From positions 62,001 through 126,000 of the forward strand of contig NZ_BMSE01000012.1 in assembly GCF_014648995.1 (NCBI RefSeq): DNA of 64,000 nucleotides. The letters run 5' to 3'. A program made the position numbers and the translations under genes. Shown here one piece after another: positions 25,552-32,956 of the stretch. Source of the DNA: Streptomyces massasporeus. GTDB lineage: Bacteria > Actinomycetota > Actinomycetes > Streptomycetales > Streptomycetaceae. The first letter of the stretch is position 1. Every line of letters starts with the position of its first letter. Below the pieces are notes generated by a model. The model saw only the letters and a list, made by a program, of their open reading frames with translations, searched no databases and was not told where the DNA came from.

Positions 25552-25719
25552 TCAGCCGACGACCTTCTTGAGGGCGTCGCCGAGCGCGTCGGCCTCGTCC
25601 GGGGTCAGCTCGACGACGAGCCGACCGCCGCCTTCGAGCGGAACGCGCATGACGATGCCCCGCCCCTCCTTGGTCACCTCGAGCGGGCCATCACCCGTTC
25701 GCGGCTTCATGGCCGCCAT
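25552..25719 (-). CDS. DUF3117 small conserved protein
   Basis: A 55-residue protein, MAAMKPRTGDGPLEVTKEGR at its start, that matches the actinobacterial DUF3117 family closely in length and sequence. It is one small beta-rich domain with no known activity. The ATG at 25719 has GGAAGGGGAA upstream. It appears to be monocistronic; a GATAAT (near 25840, leftward) could be its -10. Confidence 0.88.
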   Translation of the reverse strand: MAAMKPRTGDGPLEVTKEGRGIVMRVPLEGGGRLVVELTPDEADALGDALKKVVG

Positions 25720-26105
25720 GCTCGTTCCCCTTCCTGAAACCCAGCTCATCGTCAAAGCCGACGGCCCCTGAGAAGGGCACACGTGCGGCCCTTGTGGCAG
25801 GACACGCGTCACCGGCATCGAACACATTGCTTCCAAGCCATTATCCCGCATCTCAGGACCCGATGACCAACATCAGTAGGCATCGCTTGGGCAACGCACG
25901 CGAGCAAAACCACTCAATTCGGCGATGAGACTGCGATACTCCGCCACCGCACACACGTCCGCCGAACGAATCCGGGCGAGAATTCTTTGACGCAGGTCAC
26001 ACGTCCGGTCCGGTCCCCCGTCGGTGATCTCCGTCATGCTGTCCTGCAGACCCGGTGGCGTACCGGCCGGTACGCCCCCGATCCGCGACTCGGAGGGGAT
26101 ACGCC
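25720..26105. other. 386-nt divergent intergenic region
   Basis: No gene is supported here. The middle part (25820-26000) is AT-richer than its surroundings. It should contain the promoter of the leftward DUF3117 gene (a GATAAT near 25840) and of the rightward enoyl-CoA hydratase (a TTGACG at 25987-25992, without a convincing -10). I see no strong inverted repeat. Confidence 0.4.
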
Positions 26106-26909
26106 ATGACCGACACCGTGCTCTACGAGGTGAGCGACGGACTCGCGACGATCACGCTGAACCGCCCGGAGGCGATGAACGCGCTGAACGTGGCGGCCAA
26201 GGTCGCCCTGCGGGAGGCGGTACGGTCCGCGGCGGAGGACCCGGCCGTGCGGGCGGTGCTGCTGACCGCCGCGGGTGACCGGGCGTTCTGCGTCGGGCAG
26301 GACCTCAAGGAGCACATCGGCCTGCTGGCGGCGGACCGGGAGACCGGGTCGGGGCAGACCATGAGCACGGTGCGGGAGCACTACAACCCGATCGTGCGGG
26401 CACTGGCCGGGGCGGCGAAGCCGGTCGTCGCGGCGGTGAACGGCGTGGCGGCCGGGGCGGGCTTCGGTTTCGCGCTCGCCGCGGACTACCGGATCGCGGC
26501 GGACACGGCGTCGTTCAACACCTCGTTCGCCGGCGTGGCCCTGACCGCGGACTCGGGGATCTCCTGGACCCTGCCGAGGGTCGTCGGACCGGGGCGCGCC
26601 ACCGACCTGCTGCTCTTCCCGCGGAGCATCAGCGCGCAGGAGGCGTACGGGCTGGGTGTCGTGAACCGGCTGGTGCCCGCCGGTGAGCTGCGGGCGGAGG
26701 CCGAGAAGGTGGCGCGGGCGCTGGCCGAGGGGCCGACGGTGGCGCTGGCCGCGCTGAAGGAGTCGGTGGCCTTCGGGCTGACGCACTCCTTGGAGGAGAC
26801 CCTGGAGAAGGAGGACGAGCTCCAGACCAGGGCGGGCTCCTCCGAGGACCACGCGATCGCGGTCCAGGCCTTCGTCAACAAGGAGAAGCCGAAGTATCTG
26901 GGCCGGTGA
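26106..26909 (+). CDS. Enoyl-CoA hydratase/isomerase (PaaG-like)
   Basis: A 267-residue crotonase-family protein. Substrate and CoA-binding regions are RAFCVGQDLKEH (oxyanion hole, first half) and NGVAAGAGFGFALAADY (second half); the ALKESVAFGL C-terminal helix follows. The replacement of the usual first catalytic Glu region by GISWTLPRVVG, with Asp in TADSG, resembles PaaG (ring-1,2-epoxyphenylacetyl-CoA isomerase) more than a classic hydratase. A role in fatty-acid or aromatic-acid breakdown is likely. ATG with GGAGGGG-type sequence upstream. Confidence 0.85.
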   Translation: MTDTVLYEVSDGLATITLNRPEAMNALNVAAKVALREAVRSAAEDPAVRAVLLTAAGDRAFCVGQDLKEHIGLLAADRETGSGQTMSTVREHYNPIVRALAGAAKPVVAAVNGVAAGAGFGFALAADYRIAADTASFNTSFAGVALTADSGISWTLPRVVGPGRATDLLLFPRSISAQEAYGLGVVNRLVPAGELRAEAEKVARALAEGPTVALAALKESVAFGLTHSLEETLEKEDELQTRAGSSEDHAIAVQAFVNKEKPKYLGR

Positions 26910-26950
26910 GCTCGGCGCTCCAGCACCGTCGGGGGCCTGCGGGGCCTATG

Positions 26951-27010
26951 TCGCTGGTCGCGCCCACGCGGCGGAGCCGCTGATCGACACGGGCCGCGCC
27001 CCTACGGGGC
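26951..27010. repeat. Streptomyces dispersed intergenic repeat, copy 2
   Basis: Read leftward, the element runs GGGGCGCGGCCCGTGTCGAT, then CAGCGGCTCCGCCGCGTGGG and CGCGACCAGCGAC. It is a version of the common Streptomyces intergenic repeat, with an internal GCGGCTCCGCCGC hairpin. Its right edge contains the last codons and stop of the tag gene. Confidence 0.65.
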
Positions 27011-27589
27011 GCTTCTGACGACGCAGGTCTCCAGGTGATCGTCCACCAGCCCGCACGCCTGCATCAGCGCGTACGCCGTCGTCGGCCCGACGAACCGCAG
27101 GCCCCGCTTCTTCAGCGCCTTGGACAGCGCTGTCGACTCGGGGGTGACCGGCGGGACGTCGGAGAGGGTCTTCGGGACCGGGCGGCCGACGGGGTCGGGG
27201 GCGTGGGACCAGATCAGCTCGTCCAGCTCGCCCGGGGCCCACTCGGTCAGCGCACGCGCGTTGGCGAGGGTCGCGTCGATCTTGGCGCGGTTGCGGATGA
27301 TGCCGGCGTCGGCCAGCAGGCGCTCGCGGTCCTCGTCGGTGAAGGCGGCCACCGAGGCGATCTTGAAGTCGGCGAAGGCGGCGCGGAAGCCGGGGCGGCG
27401 GCGCAGGATCGTGATCCAGGACAGGCCGGACTGGAAGGCCTCCAGGCTGAGCCGCTCGAACAGCGCGTCGTCGCCGTGGACCGGGCGGCCCCACTCCTCG
27501 TCGTGGTACGCCACGTACTCCGGGGCGGACAGGGCCCAGGGGCAGCGCAGCGCGCCGTCCGGGCCGGCCAGGGCGGTGCCGTCGCTCAC
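27002..27589 (-). CDS. tag: DNA-3-methyladenine glycosylase I
   Basis: A 195-residue Tag enzyme. Zinc-binding residues are visible at both ends: Cys in LRCPWALS with His in AYHDEEWG, and His/Cys in DDHLETC. The body includes FERLSLEAFQSGLSWITILR and the ligand-pocket region VGPTTAYALMQACG. It removes 3-methyladenine from alkylated DNA as the first step of base excision repair. The GTG start overlaps the stop codon of the DivIVA-like gene by 4 nt. The final residues SAP and the stop lie inside a dispersed repeat. Confidence 0.93.
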   Translation of the reverse strand: MSDGTALAGPDGALRCPWALSAPEYVAYHDEEWGRPVHGDDALFERLSLEAFQSGLSWITILRRRPGFRAAFADFKIASVAAFTDEDRERLLADAGIIRNRAKIDATLANARALTEWAPGELDELIWSHAPDPVGRPVPKTLSDVPPVTPESTALSKALKKRGLRFVGPTTAYALMQACGLVDDHLETCVVRSAP

Positions 27590-27966
27590 GGCCGGTCCTC
27601 CGGTCGCTTGTCCATGGACACGTGGTTCTCCCCGGAGGCGTGCACCGGCCCGTGGGCGGCGGCCGACCGGGCACCGGCCAGGGCCGACTCCAGGTCGGCG
27701 ATGCGGGCGTCGCGCTCGGCGAGCTCGGCGCCCAGGCGGCCGAGGGCGTCGTCGACGTCGGCCATGCGGTAGCCGCGGGCGGCGAGCGGGAAGCGCAGGC
27801 CCTCCACGTCCGCACGGTCGACCGGGCGGTCCGGGGGCAGCGGGTCCCGCAGCCGCTCGGGGGCGGCCTCGGGCAGCGGGCCGTTCTCGCCGCCACCCAC
27901 GACGGCGAGGGTCACCGCGCCGACCACGACGGCGAGCGCGACGACCAGGAACAGGAACATAACCAT
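27586..27966 (-). CDS. Membrane-anchored DivIVA-like protein
   Basis: A 126-residue protein: an N-terminal transmembrane helix (FLFLVVALAVVVGAVTLAVV), a linker, then a DivIVA-type segment FPLAARGYRMADVDDALGRL with a following coiled coil (GAELAERDARIADLESAL). DivIVA-domain proteins recruit polar or division factors in actinobacteria. A link to cell growth is inferred from the domain only. It is translationally coupled to tag and divergent from folP2. Confidence 0.82.
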   Translation of the reverse strand: MVMFLFLVVALAVVVGAVTLAVVGGGENGPLPEAAPERLRDPLPPDRPVDRADVEGLRFPLAARGYRMADVDDALGRLGAELAERDARIADLESALAGARSAAAHGPVHASGENHVSMDKRPEDRP

Positions 27967-28110
27967 CGCGGGGCCCCCACGGTCGGATGGATCGGACTCC
28001 TCGCGAGTCCACCGAGTCGGATGTTGTCAGGCTCCGATCGTGCCATGCGAGTCCGACAGTTAGGGTCGCAGGCGGCGGAAGACGGGACGTACCAGGAAAG
28101 GTCACAGGGG

Positions 28111-28971
28111 ATGCTCAGGCTGGGCAGGCGGGAATTCGGGACGCACGAGCCGGTGATCATGGCGATCGTGAACCGCACCCCGGACTCCTTCTACGACCAG
28201 GGCGCCACCTTCCGCGACGAGCCGGCCCTCGCGCGCGTGGAGCAGGCCGTGGCCGAGGGCGCCGCGATCATCGACATCGGCGGGGTCAAGGCGGGGCCGG
28301 GCGAGGAGGTCACGGCCGAGGAGGAGGCCCGGCGGACGGTCGGGTTCGTCGCGGAGGTGCGGCGGCGGTTCCCGGACGTGATCATCAGCGTGGACACCTG
28401 GCGGGCCGAGGTCGGCGAGGCCGTGTGCGAGGCCGGGGCCGATCTGCTGAACGACGCGTGGGGCGGTGTCGATCCCGGGCTGGCCGAGGTCGCCGCACGC
28501 CACGGGGTGGGGCTGGTGTGCACCCACGCCGGCGGGGCGGAGCCGCGGACGCGGCCGCACCGGATCGAGTACGACGACGTCATGGCGGACATCCTGGACG
28601 TGACGGTCGGGCTGGCCGAGCGGGCGCTCGCGCTGGGCGTGCCACGGGAGTCGATCATGATCGACCCGGGCCATGACTTCGGGAAGAACACGCGGCACAG
28701 CCTGGAGGCGACGCGGCGGCTGGACGAGATGGTCGCCACGGGGTGGCCGGTGCTGGTGTCGCTGTCCAACAAGGACTTCGTCGGGGAGACGCTGGACCGG
28801 CCCGTGAAGGAACGGGTCGTGGGGACGCTGGCGACGACGGCGGTGTCCGCGTGGCTGGGGGCGCAGGTGTACCGGGTGCACGAGGTCGCCGAGACGCGGC
28901 AGGTGCTGGAGATGGTGGCGACGATCGCGGGGCATCGGGCCCCTGCCGTAGCGCGGCGGGGGCTGGCCTAG
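28111..28971 (+). CDS. Dihydropteroate synthase-like protein (FolP2)
   Basis: A 286-residue TIM-barrel protein of the pterin-binding family. Recognisable motifs are VNRTPDSFYDQG, IIDIGGVKAGPG, NDAWGG, IDPGHDFGKN and LSNKDFVGE. Several differ from true DHPS: a HAGG in place of the usual HxRG-type loop, and Gly-His-Asp where FolP1 has GFGF-like residues. This matches actinobacterial FolP2, a paralogue that did not replace DHPS activity in mycobacterial tests as I recall. It may act on another pterin or related ring. GGGG lies just before the ATG. Confidence 0.85.
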   Translation: MLRLGRREFGTHEPVIMAIVNRTPDSFYDQGATFRDEPALARVEQAVAEGAAIIDIGGVKAGPGEEVTAEEEARRTVGFVAEVRRRFPDVIISVDTWRAEVGEAVCEAGADLLNDAWGGVDPGLAEVAARHGVGLVCTHAGGAEPRTRPHRIEYDDVMADILDVTVGLAERALALGVPRESIMIDPGHDFGKNTRHSLEATRRLDEMVATGWPVLVSLSNKDFVGETLDRPVKERVVGTLATTAVSAWLGAQVYRVHEVAETRQVLEMVATIAGHRAPAVARRGLA

Positions 28972-28979
28972 CCCGGCTA

Positions 28980-29000
28980 CCAGGGGGCTCCGCCCCCTGG
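28980..29000 (+). terminator. Repeat-type hairpin after folP2
   Basis: CCAGGGGGC, loop TCC, GCCCCCTGG: a perfect 9-bp hairpin, followed by ACCCCCGG. It is the common Streptomyces AGGGGGCTCCGCCCCCTGGA element, starting 9 nt after the stop codon. Confidence 0.75.
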
Positions 29001-29068
29001 ACCCCCGGAAACCTATGCCCACCCGCCGCCCGAATCGGTCAGACAGAAGGCTGGACTCGAAAAGCCCC

Positions 29069-29827
29069 TCAGCGCCCCGCCTCCTTCGACACCAGCGCCA
29101 CCGCCTCGTCCACGTCGTCCGTCACGTGGAACAGCAGCAGGTCCTTCTCCGACGCCTTGCCCTGGGCGATCACCGTGTCGCGGAGCCAGTCGACCAGGCC
29201 GCCCCAGTAGTCGCTGCCGAAGAGGACGATCGGGAAGCGCGTCACCTTCTGGGTCTGGACCAGCGTGAGGGCCTCGAAGAGCTCGTCGAGGGTGCCGAGG
29301 CCGCCGGGCAGGACAACGAAGCCCTGCGCGTACTTGACGAACATCATCTTCCGGACGAAGAAGTAGCGGAAGTTCAGGCCGATGTCGACGTACGGGTTCA
29401 GGCCCTGCTCGAACGGCAGCTCGATGCCGAGGCCGACCGAGATGCCCTTCGCCTCGAGGGCACCCTTGTTGGCCGCCTCCATCGCGCCCGGGCCGCCTCC
29501 GGTGATGACGGCGAAGCCCGCGTCGACCAGGCCCTGGCCCAGTCGCACGCCCGCTTCGTACTCGGGCGAGTCCGCCGGGGTCCGGGCCGAGCCGAACACA
29601 CTGATCGCGGGCGGGAGTTCGGCGAGCGTGCCGAAGCCCTCGATGAACTCCGACTGGATGCGCAGCACGCGCCAGGGGTCGGTGTGGACCCAGTCGGAAG
29701 GGGCCCGCTCGTCCAGCAGCCGCTGGTCGGTGGTGCTGGCCTGCACCTGGTCCCGCCTCTGGAGGACCGGGCCCAGGCGCTTTTCCTCCGGCGGCTGCTT
29801 CTTCCCCTCGGGGTTGCCGGTCGCCAT
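29069..29827 (-). CDS. LOG-family (TIGR00730) phosphoribohydrolase
   Basis: A 252-residue Rossmann-fold protein. The diagnostic motif PGGLGTLDELFE and the preceding GGGPGAMEAANKGA identify the LOG family, which hydrolyses cytokinin-type nucleoside 5'-monophosphates, or AMP in relatives. The N-terminal ~75 residues (GPVLQRRDQVQASTTDQRLL) are the extension typical of actinobacterial members. A role in nucleotide turnover is likely. It stands in tandem with dapE, transcribed leftward. Confidence 0.9.
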   Translation of the reverse strand: MATGNPEGKKQPPEEKRLGPVLQRRDQVQASTTDQRLLDERAPSDWVHTDPWRVLRIQSEFIEGFGTLAELPPAISVFGSARTPADSPEYEAGVRLGQGLVDAGFAVITGGGPGAMEAANKGALEAKGISVGLGIELPFEQGLNPYVDIGLNFRYFFVRKMMFVKYAQGFVVLPGGLGTLDELFEALTLVQTQKVTRFPIVLFGSDYWGGLVDWLRDTVIAQGKASEKDLLLFHVTDDVDEAVALVSKEAGR

Positions 29828-29946
29828 GTGCGCTCCCTCCGTCGTGCCTGTCTTTCCACCTCAGCGTAGATCTACGCGGGTTACGAACGAGGGACGTGAG
29901 CATGTCCGCGATGAAGCGCCGTAAACCCGTCGGCGTGCCGGTGGGG

Positions 29947-31026
29947 TCAGGCGGTCAGCCAGTTCCGCAGGCGCTCCTCGCCCGCGAGGACCTTGGCGAT
30001 CTCCACTCGCTCGTCCCGCTTGTGCGCCAAGTGGGGATTGCCGGGGCCGTAGTTGACCGCCGGAACGCCGAGCGCCGAGAAGCGGGAGACGTCCGTCCAG
30101 CCGTACTTCGGCATCGGGGTGCCGCCGACCGCCTCGATGAACGCCTTGGCCGCGGGGTGGGACAGACCGGGCATCGCCGCGCCGCTGTGGTCGACGACCT
30201 CGAACTCCTCCACCCCGCAGTCCGCGAAGACCTCACGGACGTGGGCGATCGCCTCCTCGGGCGTGCGGTCGGGCGCGTAGCGGAAGTTGACGGTGACGAC
30301 ACACTCGTCGGGGATGACGTTGCCGGCCACTCCCCCGCCGATACCGACCGCGTTCAGGCCCTCGCGGTACTCCAGGCCGTCGATGACCGGCCAGCGGGGT
30401 TCGTAGGAGGCCAGGCGGGCGAGGATCGGGGCGGCGGCGTGGATCGCGTTGGAGCCCATCCAGCCGCGTGCCGAGTGGGCCCGCTCGCCCGTGGTCTTCA
30501 GCAGGACCCGCAGCGTGCCCTGGCAGCCGCCCTCGACCTGGCCGTCCGACGGCTCCAGGAGCACCGCGAAGTCGCCCTCCAGCCACTCGGGGTGCGTCTC
30601 GGAAACGTGCTTGAGGCCGTTCAGCTCCGCGGCGACCTCCTCGTTGTCGTAGAAGACAAAGGTCAGGTCGCGGTTGGGGGCGGGGACCGTGGCCGCGATG
30701 CGCAGCTGGACCGCGACGCCGGACTTCATGTCGCAGGTGCCACAGCCCCACAGGACGCCGTCCTCGTCGAGCCTGGAGGGGACGTTGTCCGCTACGGGGA
30801 CGGTGTCGATGTGGCCGGCCAGGATCACCCGCTCCGCGAGGCCGAGATTCGTGCGGGCCACGACGTTGTTGCCGTACCGGTCGACCGTCAGATGGGGCAG
30901 CGCGCGCAGCGCGGTCTCGATCGCGTCCGCGAGCGGCTTCTCGCTGCCGCTCTCGGAACGGAAGTCGACGAGCCGGGCGGTGAGCTCCGCGGCGTCCAGC
31001 GTGAGGTCAAGCGAGGTGTCGGCCAT
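29947..31026 (-). CDS. dapE: Succinyl-diaminopimelate desuccinylase
   Basis: A 359-residue M20 metallopeptidase-family enzyme of lysine/meso-diaminopimelate biosynthesis; it removes succinate from N-succinyl-LL-DAP. Zinc-site residues: His72 and Asp74 (GHIDTVPV), Asp99 (GTCDMKSG), Glu129/130 (YDNEE) and Glu in LLEPSDG. The lid-domain His is in ERAHSARGW. The ATG at 31026 starts the conserved protein; upstream sequence is noncoding. The product supplies both lysine and cell-wall DAP (LL-DAP in Streptomyces). Confidence 0.92.
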   Translation of the reverse strand: MADTSLDLTLDAAELTARLVDFRSESGSEKPLADAIETALRALPHLTVDRYGNNVVARTNLGLAERVILAGHIDTVPVADNVPSRLDEDGVLWGCGTCDMKSGVAVQLRIAATVPAPNRDLTFVFYDNEEVAAELNGLKHVSETHPEWLEGDFAVLLEPSDGQVEGGCQGTLRVLLKTTGERAHSARGWMGSNAIHAAAPILARLASYEPRWPVIDGLEYREGLNAVGIGGGVAGNVIPDECVVTVNFRYAPDRTPEEAIAHVREVFADCGVEEFEVVDHSGAAMPGLSHPAAKAFIEAVGGTPMPKYGWTDVSRFSALGVPAVNYGPGNPHLAHKRDERVEIAKVLAGEERLRNWLTA

Positions 31027-31111
31027 GCCGTCGACCCTAACGCGCCAGGACGCGGCCTCACTGTCCACACCCGGCTCATGCCACTCCGTACTCTCCAGTA
31101 CCTTGTACGGC

Positions 31112-32095
31112 GTGCCAGAGCCGTCCTCTCCCAAGCGTCGTGGCCGCCTCTTCCGATGCGGAGCCGCCTTCATGGCCCTGCTCGCGGTCGCCGGTTACCT
31201 CGTCGTGCAGTACATCACCGGCGGCTCGGGTGGACCGGGCTGCAAGGTGGTCTCCGGCAAGGGCGACGGAGCGTCGTACGAGTTCACGCCCGAGCAGGCG
31301 GTGAACGCGGCGACGATCACCGCCGTGGGGACCGCGCGCGGGCTGCCCGAGCGGGCCGTGACCATCGCGCTGGCGACCGCGCTTCAGGAATCCGCCCTGC
31401 GCAACATCAAGCACGGCGACCGGGACTCCCTCGGCCTGTTCCAGCAGCGGCCCTCGCAGGGCTGGGGAACGCCGAAGGAGATCATGGACCCGACGTACTC
31501 GGCCGGTGAGTTCTACGACCACCTGGTCAAGGTGCCCGGCTACACCCGGCTGCCGCTCACCGTCGCCGCGCAGCGCGTGCAGCGCAGCGGTTTCCCGCAG
31601 GCCTACGCCAAGCACGAGCCGGACGCCGCGCTGCTCGCCTCGGCCCTCACCGGGCAGTCGGCGGCCACGCTGACCTGCGAGGGCCGTCCGGCCGCGACCC
31701 GGGCCTCGGGTCCGGACGGGGTGCGGGCCGCGCTCGTGCGGGACTTCGGGCGGGATGTGCTGGAGCCGGCCGGCGCCGAGGTGGGCGGCGGTGCGTCGAC
31801 CGCCACGCCCGCGCCGTCCCCGAGCGCCGGGGACGGGGCCGGCGGGCGGACCGTGACCCTGCCGGTGACCGCGGACACCAGCGCGGCGGGCAGGCGGAGC
31901 CTGGACCGGCGGGGCTGGCAGCTGGCGCACTGGGCCGTGGCCAACGCCTCCGAGCTGCACATCGCGCGGGTCGTCTACGCGGGGCGGGAGTGGGTCGCCG
32001 GAAATACCGTAGGCGAATGGCGCATCGCCGCGGAGAAGGGCACCGCGGGTGCGGAACGCCACGCGGACGCCGTCCGTATTGTCACGATGCGCTAG
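31112..32095 (+). CDS. Membrane-anchored lytic-transglycosylase-like protein
   Basis: A 327-residue protein with a basic N-terminus and one membrane anchor (FMALLAVAGYLVVQYI). Residues ~60-170 form a lysozyme-like domain: ATALQESALRNIKHGDRDSL contains the likely catalytic Glu, followed by GLFQQRPSQGWG and AQRVQRSGFPQAYA, features of SLT-type folds. The C-terminal part (after a Thr/Ala/Pro linker) is a second small domain. It should work on peptidoglycan outside the membrane. The GTG at 31112 was chosen by frame and position of the anchor. Divergent from dapE. Confidence 0.75.
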   Translation: MPEPSSPKRRGRLFRCGAAFMALLAVAGYLVVQYITGGSGGPGCKVVSGKGDGASYEFTPEQAVNAATITAVGTARGLPERAVTIALATALQESALRNIKHGDRDSLGLFQQRPSQGWGTPKEIMDPTYSAGEFYDHLVKVPGYTRLPLTVAAQRVQRSGFPQAYAKHEPDAALLASALTGQSAATLTCEGRPAATRASGPDGVRAALVRDFGRDVLEPAGAEVGGGASTATPAPSPSAGDGAGGRTVTLPVTADTSAAGRRSLDRRGWQLAHWAVANASELHIARVVYAGREWVAGNTVGEWRIAAEKGTAGAERHADAVRIVTMR

Positions 32096-32118
32096 ATCGT
32101 TCACGGGTACGGGAACTC

Positions 32119-32160
32119 ACCCTGAGGGGTTACCCGCGCGGCTCGGCTCCGTCAGGGTGC
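32119..32160 (+). terminator. Possible hairpin after transglycosylase-like gene
   Basis: The perfect 8-bp arms CACCCTGA and TCAGGGTG are separated by 26 nt, 24 nt after the stop codon. The loop is long, so this is a weaker call. Confidence 0.4.
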
Positions 32161-32434
32161 GCCGGTTTCGTGCCACCACCCGGGAACTCCGGGAAACCCT
32201 TGGGCGCACAGGGCTGGAAGGATTCGGCGGGCCTTCCGGCGGGGGTCTTGTTACCCGTTTGTCCGTAACTGATTATGCGACGCATTACCAACTCTTTACG
32301 TTGCGGCGCCGCAACCTTCGCGGGTTTCAAGCGGTAGTCACTGCGTCCGAGCCGGGCGATCACAGCCAGTCGATCAACTCCCGGTGCCGGTCGGACACTT
32401 CACGAACCTCTGTTCTCTCCGTCGAAGGAGCACC
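32161..32434 (+). other. Leader region of secreted-protein gene
   Basis: This 274-nt stretch has no gene. It becomes AT-rich at 32250-32320 (GTAACTGATTATGCGACGCA, TTACCAACTCTTTACGTTGC), which is where a promoter is expected. Several short inverted repeats (GGAAGG...CCTTCC near 32216; TTGCGGCGCCGCAA near 32298) are present. A riboswitch is possible but I could not match a known class. Confidence 0.35.
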
Positions 32435-32881
32435 ATGTCCCTCCCCCTGACCCGCCGGATCGCCCGTGCCGCGCTGATCGTCGCTGCGGGAGCGGCTGCC
32501 GGGGTCGGTGCGGCCGGTTCCGCCAGTGCGGCCCCCGAGCTGCCGGCCAATCCGAACCTCGGCGGGCTGACCGCCCTGGACGGGGCGAACATCGGCAAGA
32601 CCGTCGACGGCGCGGCGACGGACGTCACCAAGTCCGCGGGTGACACCGGCAGCAAGACCGTCAAGAAGGCGGTGCCGGCCGCGGGCAAGCTCGGCGGCAA
32701 GACGGTCAAGAAGGCAACGCCCGTCGCACAGAAGGCGGCCGGTGAGGCGGCGGGCTCCGCCGGGCAGCTCGTCGGTGAGGCCACTGGTTCGGCCCAGGGC
32801 GGTCTGCCGACGGGCTCCCTGGCGAAGGGTGGCGTACCGTCCACGGGCACCCTGCCGACGAAGGGCCTGCCGGTCGGCTGA
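32435..32881 (+). CDS. Small secreted Lys/Ala/Gly-rich protein
   Basis: A 148-residue precursor. The signal peptide is clear: LTRRIARAALIVAAGAAAG followed by GSASA and a probable cleavage before APEL. The mature part is of low complexity with repeats of TVKKA/GKLGGKTVKKATPVAQKAAGE type and a Gly/Thr-rich tail, without cysteines. AAGGAG lies four nt before the ATG. It is probably an extracellular structural or wall-associated protein; no catalytic motif exists. The long upstream leader suggests regulated expression. Confidence 0.75.
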   Translation: MSLPLTRRIARAALIVAAGAAAGVGAAGSASAAPELPANPNLGGLTALDGANIGKTVDGAATDVTKSAGDTGSKTVKKAVPAAGKLGGKTVKKATPVAQKAAGEAAGSAGQLVGEATGSAQGGLPTGSLAKGGVPSTGTLPTKGLPVG

Positions 32882-32898
32882 CGCCGAGTCCGACGGCT

Positions 32899-32932
32899 GA
32901 AGGGGCCCAGGGAAGCATCCCTGGGCCCCTTC
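32899..32932. terminator. Bidirectional hairpin between convergent genes
   Basis: GAAGGGGCCCAGGGA and its exact complement form a 15-bp stem with loop AGCA, between the secreted-protein stop and the dapC stop. Confidence 0.85.
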
Positions 32933-32956
32933 GGCGTGTGCTCACCGCGGCGGCGG

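Noticed and set aside
29896..31509. Rightward 537-codon open frame opposite dapE running into the next gene
   Set aside because: It joins the dapE antisense with an out-of-frame part of the transglycosylase-like gene; no coherent product.
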